The notes under the pieces are model-generated. The model was given only the letters and a program-made list of their open reading frames with translations. It did no database searches and was not told the DNA's origin. A DNA stretch of 64,000 nt from Coenobita brevimanus (Eukaryota > Arthropoda > Malacostraca > Decapoda > Coenobitidae), in assembly GCA_032717465.1 (NCBI GenBank), contig CM064665.1, forward strand, positions 24,094,588 to 24,158,587, read 5' to 3'. The first letter of the stretch is position 1; each line of letters begins with the position of its first letter. Positions 1 through 11,226 of this stretch are shown here, one piece after another. Position numbers and translations under genes: made by a program.

Positions 1-163
1 TCTAGAGATATAATTGTGGTGCTCGTTGTAAGTCAGCCTCAAACAGCAACCTCCAATAAAAGGGATCGGGCACCACAGCAATTGATTTGGGTTTATATAC
101 GTCGACGGGATTGGCAATGACAAAACGTGTGGACATTAAAGAACGTCGACGGGACGCTGCGGG
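1..163 (-). mobile_element. PBLE terminus (5' end), inserted at TTAA in a LINE
   Basis: Read on the minus strand, the element begins right after TTAA (164-167) with CCCGCAGCGTCCCGTCGACG, and a second CCCGTCGACGTA motif follows about 65 bp further in. A CCC start beside a TTAA target is the piggyBac-superfamily signature. The same layout (CCCG, four variable bases, GTCCCGTCGACG, then an inner CCCGACGACGTA) marks the left end of the element at 53243, so both belong to one family. GTATATAAA lies just inside the second motif and could be a TATA box. Positions 12-22 and 69-81 form a weak inverted repeat. The rest lies outside the window. The insertion interrupts the LINE reverse transcriptase just after its FADD motif. 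Confidence 0.72.
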
Positions 164-1730
164 TTAATTCTTCTTGTAGCTCTTTACAAGAGTCTGTATT
201 AGTAATTCTCCTTTGTAATTTTGCATCATCTGCAAACATATTTAGATAACTTTCATTTCCAGTGTTACTGTCTAGATCATTTATATACACTAAAAACATG
301 ATTGGTGCCAGCACTGAGCCCTGTGGTACTCCACTAGTCACTACTTTCCATTATTAGTATTTTCCCCTTAGTACTGTTCTCATTTTCCTTTTCATGAGAA
401 AATCTTGCATCCAACAATACAGATTGCCTCGAATTCCTCCTTGATGGTACAGTTTCCATAAAAGTCTTTGGTGTGGTACTGTGTCAAATGCTTTCTTGAA
501 ATCTAAATAGATACTGTCCACCCATCCTTCTCTTTCCTGTAATGTGTCTGTTACTCTGTCATAGTAGCTCAACAGATTAGTAACACATGATTTTCCTAAA
601 ACCAAACTGTCTTTCTGTTATCATACTGTGTTCTTCTTGGTGATTTACCCAAGCTTTTCTAATACCTTGCTTACAACACTGGTTAGTGATACTGGTCGGT
701 AGTTAAGTGGATTTTGTCTATTCCCTTTCTTGAATAAGGGAACAATGTTTGCTTTCTTCCAAATATCAGGTAGTTTACCTTGACTCAAGGATTTCTTGAA
801 AATTAAAAATAATGGTTTACTTAACTCCTATGCACATTATAGCACCCAATATGAAATTTCATCAGGACCATTTGCTTTTCCTTTGTCTAATTTACTTAGC
901 TCCTCCTGTATTTCTTTTTCTAATGTTTGTATATATGATAGTATGTGTGGGCATGCATGTTCCACATAATCCCTCTCAAAATTTTTTTCCTCTCTAAAAA
1001 CTAATTGGAAATTCTTGTTTAGTGCTTCACAAATATCCTTCTCTTGTGTATAGGTGATTCCATCGTCCGTAATGGATTGTATTTTATCTTTTACTTAGGT
1101 TTTGCTTCTGATGTAGCTGTAAAATAGCTTTGGTTGATCACTACTTTTATTTATGTTATCCTCCTCAAACTGTTTTTGGGCTTCCCTCCTTATTCTTGTA
1201 TAATCGTTTCTTGTCTGTTTGTAATTATTTTATGCCCTTTCACTATTGTGTCTTCTGTATCTATTCCACAACAAATCTCTTTTTTCTTTTGATTTTTACA
1301 TTCTGTATTGAACCATTTCTTTATTTGCTTTTCTGTTTTTTTTTGCTGTGGGATGTACTTCTGGACTATTTCATAAAGTTCACAGAATTTTTCATATATA
1401 GCATTTAAATCTTGTCCTCTCAGTTCCTTTTCCCAAGCAATTTCTAAGAAGTATCTAATCAGTAATTCTTTAGGTCATGATACTTTCCCTTTTATAGTTT
1501 AGGCTCTTTTTGTAACTTTCATTGCTGTTATCTATGTCATATGCAATCCTGAAATTGCAATTTAGTACTGCATGGTCGCTTTTGCCGAATGGAGGGTGAT
1601 ATATTAATTGTCAATATCGTTTTCTTGCCTAGTAAATATGAGATCTAGCATTGAGGGAACATCGAGTCCTCTTTTTCTGGTGCTTTCCCTTACATGTTGC
1701 GTTAGGAAAAACTCTTGCACAAGTGTGTGT
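164..1730 (-). pseudogene. Decayed Jockey/CR1-like LINE (endonuclease C-terminus + reverse transcriptase)
   Basis: Minus-strand non-LTR retrotransposon, 5'-truncated and broken by many stops and frameshifts. Conceptual pieces in order: the C-terminal part of an APE endonuclease near 1560-1720 (LDLIFTRQE, then a GKSDHAVLNC-like stretch decayed by stops); a linker around 950-1450 (CELYEIVQKYIPQQ, KKWFNTEC); RT fingers at 665-790 (GKLPDIWKKANIVPLFKKGN, NYRPVSLTSVVSKV); palm motif A at 460-520 (DFKKAFDTVPHQRLL); and SGVPQGSVLAPIMFLVYINDL with FADDAK at 210-341. Two adjacent TAA codons (351-356) split the fingers/palm from the SGVPQGS block in the same frame. The protein would nick DNA and copy the element RNA, but this copy is dead. 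The clade call rests on motif wording only. A PBLE cuts it at 163. Confidence 0.85.
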
Positions 1731-1895
1731 GTGCGCGTGCTCAGTGCATAACTGCAGATCTTTGGCGTAGGAAAACGAAATGTTGACCTCCACCCAGACC
1801 AGTTATAAGGCAGAGATCCCTCGAGCATCTCGGAACTCCCCGCCAACACTGAGTATCCATGACGATATCAGATACAATACAGCTAGAAATATCTA

Positions 1896-2398
1896 TCTTG
1901 CTATTGCCAGACGCCTTAATCTCGTAAGGGGTGGTGGCACCAAGCAAATCGCCTCCATGTAACCCGGTTCCCTGTTATTTCACTGCCCTGCTTCCAGCTC
2001 ACACTCCACTCCCTCATATACTTCTCTGCTCCATCCCTCCATTTCATCCTTAGCTTCCCCCTCCCTCTGCCGCCCTCCACCCCACTCACATACACTCTCT
2101 TCGTTAGTCTCTCGCTCTCCATCCTCTCCACATGGCCAAACCACCACTATGTATTTCTCTTAAAGCTTTCTATAACCACAGCACAACACCCCTTCACTTT
2201 CTCATTTGTCAGTCTGTCTTTCCATGTAACTCCACATGCTCCTCTCAAATAATTCATTTCTTGTGTCCTTCCAACAAGGTCCAAGCTTCACTTCCATACG
2301 TTACAGTTGGTATAATAATACAGTCATCCAGTGACTTACTTCCATACTAACTTCCTTTTTTCCTATCACTGCTTTCAAAGAACCAGGAAAGGGTAAAT
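1896..2398 (-). mobile_element. LINE-A 3' fragment (RT C-terminus and 3' UTR)
   Basis: Minus-strand sequence parallels the last ~520 bp of LINE-A (about 10806-11334). It encodes a C-terminal stretch containing VYVSGVEGGRGRGKLRMKWR and ends with the LINE-A terminal motif GGCGTCTGGCAA followed by a short, imperfect GATA-type tail. The 5' edge falls at AACCAGGAAAGGG near 2390, inside the region encoding the GSLKAVI segment, so this is an ordinary 5'-truncated insertion. Stops and small indels show age. Confidence 0.8.
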
Positions 2399-2475
2399 TC
2401 AAGGAGACTCATTTTTGCAACGATGGAAGAAATTTTGATAATATATAAAAGCTAAGGAAATATGAATTATCCAGT

Positions 2476-2820
2476 CATCCTCATCATCCAGCCCTTCCTT
2501 GACCTGTCAGGAGTGTCGCAGCCCGGAGCTAGGTTGTTCAGTCCGGACATTTAAGGCAAAGGTTACCAACCTCTTTCTCCCCTCAGATGGAACTCCCACA
2601 GTCTTCATACGGTTCACGTGCCATAACAAGCCATCATTTTGTTATAATGGTTACCATCCTGCAAGGCAAACGGTTTCCTGGCTTACAGGAAATCATATGG
2701 CTCGTCACTCGTAGTTTCCTGGGTTAAAGGAATCCATTTGGCTTGTCATTCAGTGTTGTCACCTGCAGGCAGAACTACATCGAGTGGGTGATGGGCGCCT
2801 ATCGTCTACGAGTATTGACT
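2476..2820 (-). repeat. Interspersed repeat R1, copy a
   Basis: Shares blocks with six other places in the window: a 'catccagcccttccttgacc' edge, 'gacatttaaggc', 'atggttaccatcc', 'ggcttacaggaa', 'tggcttgtcattcagtgt' and 'ctacatcgagtgggtgatgg'. By analogy with the copy at 34.7 kb, the tetranucleotide-tailed end is on the left, so the element reads on the minus strand. It is probably a SINE-like non-coding retroelement of about 0.5 kb. I found no tRNA-type A/B boxes. This copy contains an internal duplication of the 'tttcctgg...aggaa' block. Confidence 0.65.
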
Positions 2821-3489
2821 CCCTCCTCTCGCTGACTCCCTTCAACCTGTCCCTTTGCAGCACTGTTGCATCTTTATAGCTTTTCTCTTGCGACTTCAAT
2901 AATCACCGCTTTTCTATACTGTGTGATTGCATTCCTCTTCCATTACGGCGGGCGCGTAGCATCAGTTTGGCAGCAAACTCTCATCCCTTATCTGTCTAGC
3001 ACTCTAATGCAACATATAACTGATACTCCCAGTCCTTCACGAATGCAACAGGTTGACTCAGAAACTGTCTTCCTCTCTCTCTATTTCCTACTGCCTGTGG
3101 CCTCCAGTCTTTTAAATGCAATGTGTCAAGGCATCTCGAAATTAATTAATCTTGAATTCTGTTCCCTTATTTTTTTTTTCTTTGAGGAAACAGTCTTGAG
3201 ACCTTCCAACCTTTGGTTTCTTCTACCCTGCATAAAAGAAAGGTAGGTTGTCGCCACCAAGTAAGTGGACGTTCCTGCCTACCACTCAGGGTGAAAGTGT
3301 GACGCATTATGTGAGTGACAAGTAAAATGTAATAAGAGACAGAACTAAGGAGTCACATACAAGTACAGTAGGCGTTAGTGAAAGTAACATATTTATAGTG
3401 GAAAAATAGGTAAAATTATTTTAAACAAAGCCTTGGAATTAAGTACACAGTATAAACTGCTGACAGTGACTCGCTATTCAAGGAGAAAA
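2821..3489. other. Unassigned intergenic DNA
   Basis: No gene, RNA or repeat recognised. A 126-codon open frame starting at 2866 has low-complexity hydrophobic/serine composition, a T-run and no family motif. It is probably chance. Confidence 0.5.
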
Positions 3490-3623
3490 AAAAAAACTAG
3501 AAAAATATTAAAAAGCGCACTGTATGTAAATCATACATGAAAAAAAGCATAAAAATGTAAACCAGTAATATATAGCGTACGAGAGAAATTACACAGGGTA
3601 CACTGAAACTGGCTGGTGTATAG

Positions 3624-3625
<2 letters not shown>

Positions 3626-3708
<83 letters not shown>

Positions 3709-3741
3709 AATATATATATATAATATATATATATATATAAT
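3626..3741. repeat. (TA)n microsatellite
   Basis: Nearly uninterrupted TA dinucleotides with a few aa and tt interruptions. It creates open frames of alternating I/Y that are not genes. A short GA run (3791-3805) and a T-run (about 3814-3833) follow. Confidence 0.97.
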
Positions 3742-4303
3742 TGCAAGCAAGGTACAAATACACAGCGTAAATAAAAATTAAAGCATTTACAGAGAGAGAG
3801 AGAGACGGAGGATTTTTTTTTTTTTTTTTTTTTAGATCTACAAACATACAACTAAACTTTAAAGTGATGAAGGCCATTTACAGCGAGTAAAGTCCTTCGG
3901 GAAATATCATTCATGTGAGCCTGCAAGAGAAATAAAGTAAGAAGTTAAGCAACTCATTTGCAGCAAGAGATAAATTGTGAGTGGGATTGTCCTATTTTTG
4001 TCTGATGGAAGAACTTGAGTAAATACCAAGCAATCTGTTAGGCAATAAATGGCTTTATAGACTTGACAATGCTATTTAACCGCCGGCCCTTTCGCACCCA
4101 AAATTACCTTACCCATTATGTAATATCGCGTGTAATGGTAATTACGGAAAAGGTAACCTAGGTTTCTGTGGCTGTAGTGTATTGGGCTGTTAAAAAGGGA
4201 CAAGGCCGGTAATAAGCTTAATGAGGCAAGGAGGTGGACTGGGGTGCTGTGTTGGCATAGTGTGGCGGGGTGTTGTTAATACAGAGGGAGGTGTTGTCAT
4301 ACT

Positions 4304-4306
<3 letters not shown>

Positions 4307-4343
<37 letters not shown>
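4307..4343. repeat. (GT)n microsatellite
   Basis: GT dinucleotides followed by gatcatgt. The same GT-run plus gatcatgt arrangement occurs at 45890-45940 in the other duplication copy, so the repeat predates the duplication. Confidence 0.96.
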
Positions 4344-4344
<1 letters not shown>

Positions 4345-5117
4345 TCATGTAAGAAAACAGATAAACCAAGTTCATGTTAGCCATCTTTTCCAGTTGTTAA
4401 CTATTTAATTTTACAGTAAAGTCAATGCCTAATATAAGGATGAATGATATTCCTTTCTAAAAAACTTAATGATATTAAATGATACATTTCACACTGAATT
4501 AGAATTTTTGCTAAAGCTGGAAAATGTATACCATAACTGTTCTTGCATTACATTTTTTTAAATCAGAAAAACACAGAGGCTTGGATTTATGCACACTGAT
4601 TGCATGAAGGCCATTAAGGCTGCCCTTAGAACATGATCTGCAAGAGTCTGTGTTACATCTAGGTACACACGTGTATTATTGTGCTGTTGTTGTGGCCACA
4701 ACTACGTCTTGAGGTGAACCCGGTGGACTGCATGCTGAAACTGTCCTTCTACAGTCCACCATCCTCCTTTCGAGGGATAGGGAGAGAGTTAAGGGGAAGT
4801 GTATTGCCAGGGAGCTGTCCAGTTATATTAACACCACCACGTGAAGGCGTCCCTCTCTGGCACCTTGTAAAACTACAACAACCAAGCTATGGACTGCAGG
4901 ACCTTCGGTGCTCTTGGCCCCAGATGGCGAGTGAGGACCTAAAAACACAGTAAACGGCCACTTTAGGAATCTGACTTGATATTCACAAAGAACTGTAAAC
5001 TATAAGAAAATACCAGCTAAATGATCTTTGTGAAAATATATTGTCAAATTCATAATGTCTACGGGTGTGGCCCTTAAAATAAAAAGAGGCATAAAACGTC
5101 ACTTTATGACATTCTTA

Positions 5118-5124
5118 GAGAGAA

Positions 5125-5156
<32 letters not shown>

Positions 5157-5186
5157 TTACAAAAACAAAATATTCGCCCCCCCCCC
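5118..5186. repeat. (GA)n microsatellite and C-run
   Basis: GA-rich tract (5118-5156) followed by a run of C (5177-5186). A shorter GA tract occupies the equivalent place at 55107-55120 in copy 2. Confidence 0.92.
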
Positions 5187-6217
5187 TCCCCTCCTGTCAC
5201 CTGAACTGATACGTCCGGGAATCTCTACCATTCCTGTAAGGTTAACTGGCATGGCGACCCTGGCATTATTTGAACCAAAATGATTTGTAAATGTAACTAG
5301 TTATCAATTAGCATAATCGCATTCAACAATAAATAAGCATTGAACAGCCTGTGTGTTGCAGGCGATGAAGTGCAAAGATTTATTGGGCAGTTATCATTAT
5401 CATAGAACTGAATGGGCGATAATTGGCGTCATAGAAATACAACTTCAATCATCCAACCCATATTATATGTAATTTCTTCCAGCTACTGTTGCAACACTCA
5501 TCGTTATCATGATCATCCTCACCATCTGAATTGTGTTTATAAATGATATTAATGTATCTCCCCGATATGAACGCTCCACAGGCAAGAGGTAGTTAAGATA
5601 TAACACGAGTACGTCATCATTTGAGTACTGTTATTCTTCTGGTATTAGAAGATGCTAGGAAGGGACGCTTTACATCATGAATAAAATGAAGACGGAGGCC
5701 ACCACAGTGATAGGAGCAAGTGGAAACTGTGTTCATGCGGGAGGATGCTCCTGACTTGAAATATAATGTGGAAGGAAACGATATATAAATTAAAGACGTT
5801 TTCCTTTTTATTGGGTTGACAAAATAAAATGAGGGAGATGCACGGTTGAAATAGGAATTCTAGGTATTTAATGAATTATTACGAGACTTGCTGTTCGTGA
5901 AGCGGGAAGAATTGATCCCTTCAGCCTGAGGACGCCTTTGTTAGTTTAGTCTTGCTACTATCGCGATCATACCCAGCTGAGGTGAGACCTGTCCATCTGG
6001 CATTCATTAACCCTGTGAGTCACATGAGGATTAAGGTCGTTTAGAGAAACAAATATCTCTTAAGAAAAAAAAATGGTAACAGAATTAGATAATTTGGTCA
6101 ATCTCGTACTGAACGAGTCAGTAGACATCTTTTCTTACCCGTTTTAACTGTTGTGCGTAGAGAAAAATGTACCGTCTGGAAACAGGAATAATAATATTAT
6201 AAACAAATCAGCCAAGT

Positions 6218-6231
<14 letters not shown>

Positions 6232-6289
<58 letters not shown>
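6232..6289. repeat. (TA)n microsatellite
   Basis: Pure TA repeat preceded by tatataaatataaa. It corresponds in position to the TA repeat at 56354-56427 in copy 2 of the segmental duplication. Confidence 0.96.
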
Positions 6290-6291
<2 letters not shown>

Positions 6292-7106
6292 CGTAGTGTA
6301 TCCCTACATAGTTTTATGCTAGGCTTTGAAATAGTGTCTCGTGGGAGAAGGGGTCTTTACAGAATAGAGCTATAAAGGCATGGCGACCACTTCGTTGTGC
6401 ATCCCTCACCCTCACACGATACACCGCCAGGTAGTAGACAGACATAAAGTCAAACATACTACACAACAGAAAAGTAATTGTGGCTTTTTTTCATCCCAAA
6501 CTAAACTTCAGCGTATCCGTGATATTATTTACACAAACATATACTTGAAGGACACGCGCTGCACCGGTTTTGTGGTAATAATCGGGTCAGTCTGCGGTGC
6601 AGTCACGGAAAATATAAATATACAGTATACAGTACCCCTTCAAAACTGATCCAGAACCTCAGATACAGCAAAGCAAAGGGAGAAAAACATTTTAATGGCT
6701 ATCGACTACACGAGGGTCATTAAGGCAGACATTAAATTTTTGCAGGCTCAGTCTTCCCTGGGTGCACTGCGCAACCGTCGAACATGTAATACGGATCCAT
6801 AATTCGATTTTTATTTTGGTACGAGTAGGTTGAAGAAAAGAAAACCCTGCACAAAGACGTACAGATTCAAACAGGATGATTCTTTGTAATATGAATGATG
6901 ACCAATATTCACTTTATATTCTTTCGAAACTTTGTCATACATAATGAGTCAGTAAATTATTCTGTCGGGCTACCAGATAAAAAGTCTTTCAATCAGTCAA
7001 CAAATCATTCAGTTATTCCTTTAGCCATTCAGTAATTAAGCCAGACAACGCTGAACTTAGCAGATCACTGGCTTAGTCAGTCAGGTAATCAGTGACACGA
7101 GCTTAA

Positions 7107-7287
7107 CCCATTAGTGCCCAGGGTCGCTGTGTGAAGGATTCTGCTGGAAGGGACCTGAATGTAGACACCTCAACCTGTCTGTTCATAGTCTCGAAGCTTA
7201 TAGTTCCGTACCTTGGGATTACCCCCTTTATTAACTTCTGAAAATGCCTAGTTCCTGGCTTTATTTAGGACACTAGGCACAAATGAG
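7107..7287. mobile_element. 181-bp TTAA-flanked MITE, copy 1
   Basis: Flanked by TTAA at 7103-7106 and 7288-7291. The ends are inverted: CCCATTAGTGCCCA on the left, and on the right the complement reads CTCATTTGTGCCTAGTG. The interior shares long stretches with 37339-37519, which is also exactly 181 bp (gtgtgaggga/gtgtgaaggatt, tactggaaggg/tgctggaaggg, tcatagtc, tattaacttttgaaaatgcc, cagttcct). TTAA targets and CCC starts indicate a non-autonomous piggyBac-superfamily MITE. The corresponding place in the duplicated segment near 56,720 lacks it, so it inserted after the duplication. Confidence 0.85.
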
Positions 7288-7359
7288 TTAAAATTACAGC
7301 TGGGTCAATGGAACGGACCAGCTTCCTACAAATGCACAAAAAACACAGTAAAAATATAC

Positions 7360-7940
7360 CTTGTGAGTCTCCTTCCTCACCCACCCCACTCTTCCCCAAT
7401 CTCACTCCCCACCGTCCCCCCCCCATCTCATCCCTCACCTACTCCCTCTTCCACATCGTTCACACCCTACCGTATCCCTCACCTGTCTAACCCCTTCTTA
7501 TCCTTGATTCCTTACCTCTCTCCTCTTTCTCACATTTCTCTGTCCCCTTAACTTTTCTCCTTCCTCTCCCTACCAGTCCTTTGTCCCCTGCTGCACCTCC
7601 CACCCCATTATCTCTTGTCTCAGCATTACCCTGAATTCACCCCTGCATTGTGTTTACTATTTCAACTTTACCTTTCGCCTCCCCTCCTCATCCAGTCTCC
7701 CCTCTCGTCTCGCAGTCCTTTCAACTTCCTCATTCCTCACCTCCCGTTCATCACTTCTTTTCTTTCATATTTTTCACACAGTCCAATTTTTCTACTCACT
7801 CCCTACCTTCCCTTCGCGTTACAACATCCTTCACACTCTCAATCCTCACTATCTCATCCTGCCATCTCACCCTGCTAGTTCTGTCTCTCTTTTACTGTCC
7901 CCACACCCGCAGACACTCTCCCTGCTCATAGCCTCAGTCC
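7360..7940. repeat. Pyrimidine-rich tract
   Basis: C/T-rich plus strand with cctcac, tctccc and cccttc words, plus overlapping open frames of Ser/Pro/Leu composition that are by-products of composition. It matches the start of the expanded pyrimidine-rich array at 56815-58760 in copy 2. A single 'tcctgcacatgcactcaacc' anchor near 7981 equals the anchor repeated there. Confidence 0.8.
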
Positions 7941-8494
7941 CCTATCCTCTCATTCCTGCATTGTGAGTACTTAGGTAATCTCCTGCACATGCACTCAACC
8001 TTGTCTTGTCCCCTTCACGCCGCAAAAACACTCCAATGAGGCAGTTTCTTCCTTCCAAGGTACACTAATTTCTTGAGGCTGCTTTCTTTTTTTCTTATCA
8101 TGGTAGTTTACGTGCTAAAGTTTGGATCCTTTGCAGTTTCTTCGTGTACCATTTCTCTGTGTTTATGAATATTTTTGTAAACTGCTTTCTGTCTTTTTCT
8201 ATGATGGGAGATTTGTTTACTGATGCTGGGTGGTAGTGATTTTTTTTGTGACACTCATTCTTTGTTTCTTTCCACTTAATCTTTCCTTATTTTGAGGGAC
8301 TAGTTAAATGTATAAAGTATTTTCCCCCCACGTTCTTCTAGAATTCTTGTTTTTGATAATGGCAAATTGGTATTCAAAATTTGGATCCACTGCAGTTTTA
8401 CTGTCTACCCTATTTATCATTTAATTTTCATTTAATCGTCATTTCTTTATACAGTTTCCTCTTATTTTGTAGTGATATATTTGTGTAAAGTACT

Positions 8495-9082
8495 AAGGAG
8501 TAGGTGAGAATGAGAGGGCAAAGGAAGGAGTCTGTATAGTTGTGAGTAAAAGATGGAAGAAGAGCATAAGACAGTATGGATCACTTAGGTCAAGGATTGT
8601 GTGGGTAAGGTTGAAAGTTGGAATACAAATGTGGGCGATTGTGTGTGTGTATGCGCCAACGCAAGATCGTGCTAGCAGAGTGAGAGAAGAGTTCTGGACA
8701 AATGTGGAAGTGTGCATGGAAAAGTTTGGAAGGAATGAGAGAGTGTTTTTGATCAGTGATATGAATGGTAAAGTAGGGAATGTGAAGGTGGATGGAATAG
8801 TTGGTGAGTGGAGTGTGCCTGCAAAGATAGATGAGAATGGCAGTGCGTTAGTGGACATTTGTGCTGGGAGGGGGTTGGTGATAGCCAATACCCTCTTCAG
8901 GCATAAAATGATCCACAGGTATACATGGCGAATGATGAAAAGGGTGGGTGGTGAGCTGAATAGGAAGGCAATGATTGATTATGTGTGTGTGGATGAAAGG
9001 ATGCGAAGATGTGTAGGATGCAAGAGCTTATAGAGGCTGGGGGAGTGGACTTTCTGACCACTACTTGGTGGTGGCCAGAATT
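8495..9082 (+). pseudogene. LINE-A apurinic-type endonuclease domain
   Basis: Would nick the genomic target to prime reverse transcription. Visible pieces: VSKRWKKSIRQYG with the strand RIVWVRLKVG, VCVYAPT, FLISDMNGKVGN (the D-x-N metal/phosphate motif of exonuclease-endonuclease-phosphatase folds), and NTLFRHKMIHRYTW ending in DYVCVDERMRR. The final SDH motif (SDHYLVVARI) is present at about 9053-9082 but one frame off, so a frameshift lies between about 9020 and 9050. Upstream codons back to about 8495 (RAKEGVCIVVSKRW) are also in frame, so the displayed Met is not the element's start. Confidence 0.85.
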
Positions 9083-11226
9083 AGGACCCAAGTAAGATGG
9101 AGAAATAGAAGAAGGGAAAGGCGAGAGGAAGGAGTAGTTGCAAGGAGAGTGGAAAAGTTACAAGAGGATGAGAAAAAAGCACAGTATAAGAGAGAAGTGG
9201 AGGAACGATTGGGCAAATATGAATTGCAGCAGATGGGGGACGTGGAAGGCGTGTGCAGGATATTTACAGAAGAAATATGTGCAGCATTTGATGTGGTGTG
9301 TGGGAGGAAGAAAAGACGGAGGCGGGTGCAAGGAACAGCGTGGTGGACTGAAGAGGTGAGACAGGCTGTGGCACAAAAGAAGAAAGCATACAATGAATGG
9401 ATGAGAAATAGGGGCGTGGAAGAAGTTGAGAGGCAGAAGAGAGAGTTATATGTAGAAAGGAAGAGAAAGGTGAAAAGATTAGTATGAGAGAGTAAGAGGA
9501 GAGTGGATGAGGAATTTGGAAGGAATTTGACTGTAAAGTGGAGGGACTGTAAGAAAATGTTCTGGAAAAAGGTGAAGAGAGTAAGATGGGGTGGAAGTGA
9601 GGTTAGCAGGGGAGTGAAAGATAAAAATGGTAGATTACTAGTGGAGAAGGGAGAAAAAGTGAGCAGATGGAGAGAACACTTTAAGGAATTGTTGAACATA
9701 CAGGATGGAAGTAATGCGAATATAAGTGGTTGGGGAATGGCTGGGAGAAGGAGGGAGGTGAGAAGACAGGAAGAAATCAGTAGGATAGAAGTTGTGGAAG
9801 CAATGAAGAAAGTTAAATTGGGGAAAACCCCAGGAATTGATGAAGTGTGTGGTGAATTGCTGAAGCATGGGGGAGAGATTGTAGTAGAATGGATGTGGAA
9901 GATGTGTAGATTGGCCCGGGAGGAAGGTAGAGTCCCGGAGGATTGGAAGTCAGGTATGATTATTCCCTTGTACAAAGGAAAAGAGGAAAAAGAAGTGTGT
10001 GGTAATTTTAGGGGCATTTGTCTTCTTAGTATAATAGGAAAAGTGTATGGTAAGATACTTATTGACAGAGTTAGAGAAAGAACAGAGGAATTAGTTGGAG
10101 AAGAACAGGGAGGCTTTAGGAAGGGAAGAGGTTGTGTAGATCAGATATTCATTCTTAGATCTTTAGTGGAAAAGTTTCTAGAGAAGGGAATGAAGTTGTA
10201 TGCGGCTTTCATCGATTTGGAGAAAGCAGATGATAGGGTGGATAGACAAGGATTGTGGAAAGTGTTAAGAATATATGGAGTAGATGGGAAGTTGTTGAAT
10301 GCCGTGAAGAGTATGTATGATGGTGCTAAAAGGCTGCAGTGTGTGTGGATGGTGAACTAAGTGAATTTTTCTCTTTGAAGGTTGGATTGAAACAAGGATG
10401 TGTCATGTCTCCATGGCTGTTCAATCTGTACATGGATGGGGTAATAAAAGAGGTACAAGGTAGGGTTGTGGATGTTGGAGTGGCCCTGGTGAGAGAGGAT
10501 AGTGTTTGGAAACTCCCTGTACTGTTGTTTGCAGATGATACTGTGTTGTTGGGTGAAGACGAAGGGGAGCTGCAAGGCTTGGTGGATGAGTTTGGGAGAG
10601 TGTGTAAGAAACAGAATCTAAAGATGAATGTAGGGAAGAGTAAAGTGATGGTCTTTGAGAGAGGTGAAGTCAGTGATTGTACAGCGAGGTTGGATGGTGA
10701 GGAATTGGAAAATGTGAGTATGTTTAAGTACTTGGGTAGTGTGATGAGTAAGGATGGAGATTTGGAAGGTGAAGTGCTTGAAAGGGTACAGCAGGGAAGA
10801 AAGGTTGCTGGTTCTTTGAAAGCAGTGATAAGAAACAGGGAAGTGAGCATGGAAGTGAAAAAGTTACTACATGACAGTATTGTGATACCAGCTCTAACGT
10901 ATGGGAGTGAAGCTTGGACGTTGTTGGAAAGACACAAGTCAAGAGTGATAACAGTGGAAATGAGTTATTTAAGAGGAGCCTGTGGAGTCACATGGAGAGA
11001 CAGGCTGACGAATGAGGATATAAAGGAGCGTTGTGGTGTGGATGTGGATGTGATAGGAAGCGATATGAGGAACACACTGAGGTGGTTTGGCCATGTGGAG
11101 AGGATGGAGGGTGAAAGACTGACGAAGATAGTGTATGTGAGTGAGGTGGAGGGAGGAAGAGGGAGGGGGAGGCCGAGGATGAGATGCAGGGATGAGGTGG
11201 AGAGGTATATGAGAGAGGGGGGGGGT
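9083..11226 (+). pseudogene. LINE-A reverse transcriptase and C-terminal domain
   Basis: A basic linker comes first (VARRVEKLQEDEKKAQYKRE), with TGA at 9485-9487 where an Arg codon is expected. RT motifs follow: NFRGICLLSIIGKVYGKIL, EQGGFRKGRGCVDQI, AAFIDLEKADDRVDRQGLW (the usual Y is replaced in AxDR), a frameshift near 10345, GLKQGCVMSPWLFNLYMDGV, and the catalytic LLFADDTVLL at about 10525. Then come LKMNVGKSKVMVFE, YLGSVMSKDG, LTYGSEAWTLL, SYLRGACGVTWRDR and LRWFGHVERMEGERL, the typical conserved tail. The protein would copy the element RNA at the nick. The frame changes and stop show a dead copy, although the FADD active site is retained. Confidence 0.88.

Larger units (their letters stand above)
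3490..8484 (+). repeat. Segmental duplication, copy 1
   Basis: Collinear, same-orientation similarity with 45400-59040. Matching blocks: 4030-4395 with 45590-45985 (gcaataaatgg, ttatgtaatatcgc, ttaatgaggc, then a GT repeat followed by gatcatgt); 5196-5400 with 55140-55320 (gtcacctgaa, cattatttgaacca); 5490-5530 with 55415-55450; 6919-6970 with 56540-56590 (ttcgaaactttgtcat, aaattattctgtc); 7055-7095 with 56685-56720; and 7990-8220 with 58690-58945. The GT, GA and TA microsatellites and the pyrimidine-rich block sit at corresponding places. Identity by eye is about 70-80% in the best blocks, so the duplication is old. No coding content recognised in either copy. Confidence 0.72.

Noticed and set aside
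9061..10017. 318-codon minus-strand open frame
   Set aside because: It is the antisense of the LINE-A linker and RT region, Ser/Leu/Phe-rich, with no motif of its own.
10326..10937. 203-codon minus-strand open frame
   Set aside because: Antisense shadow of the LINE-A palm and C-terminal domain.
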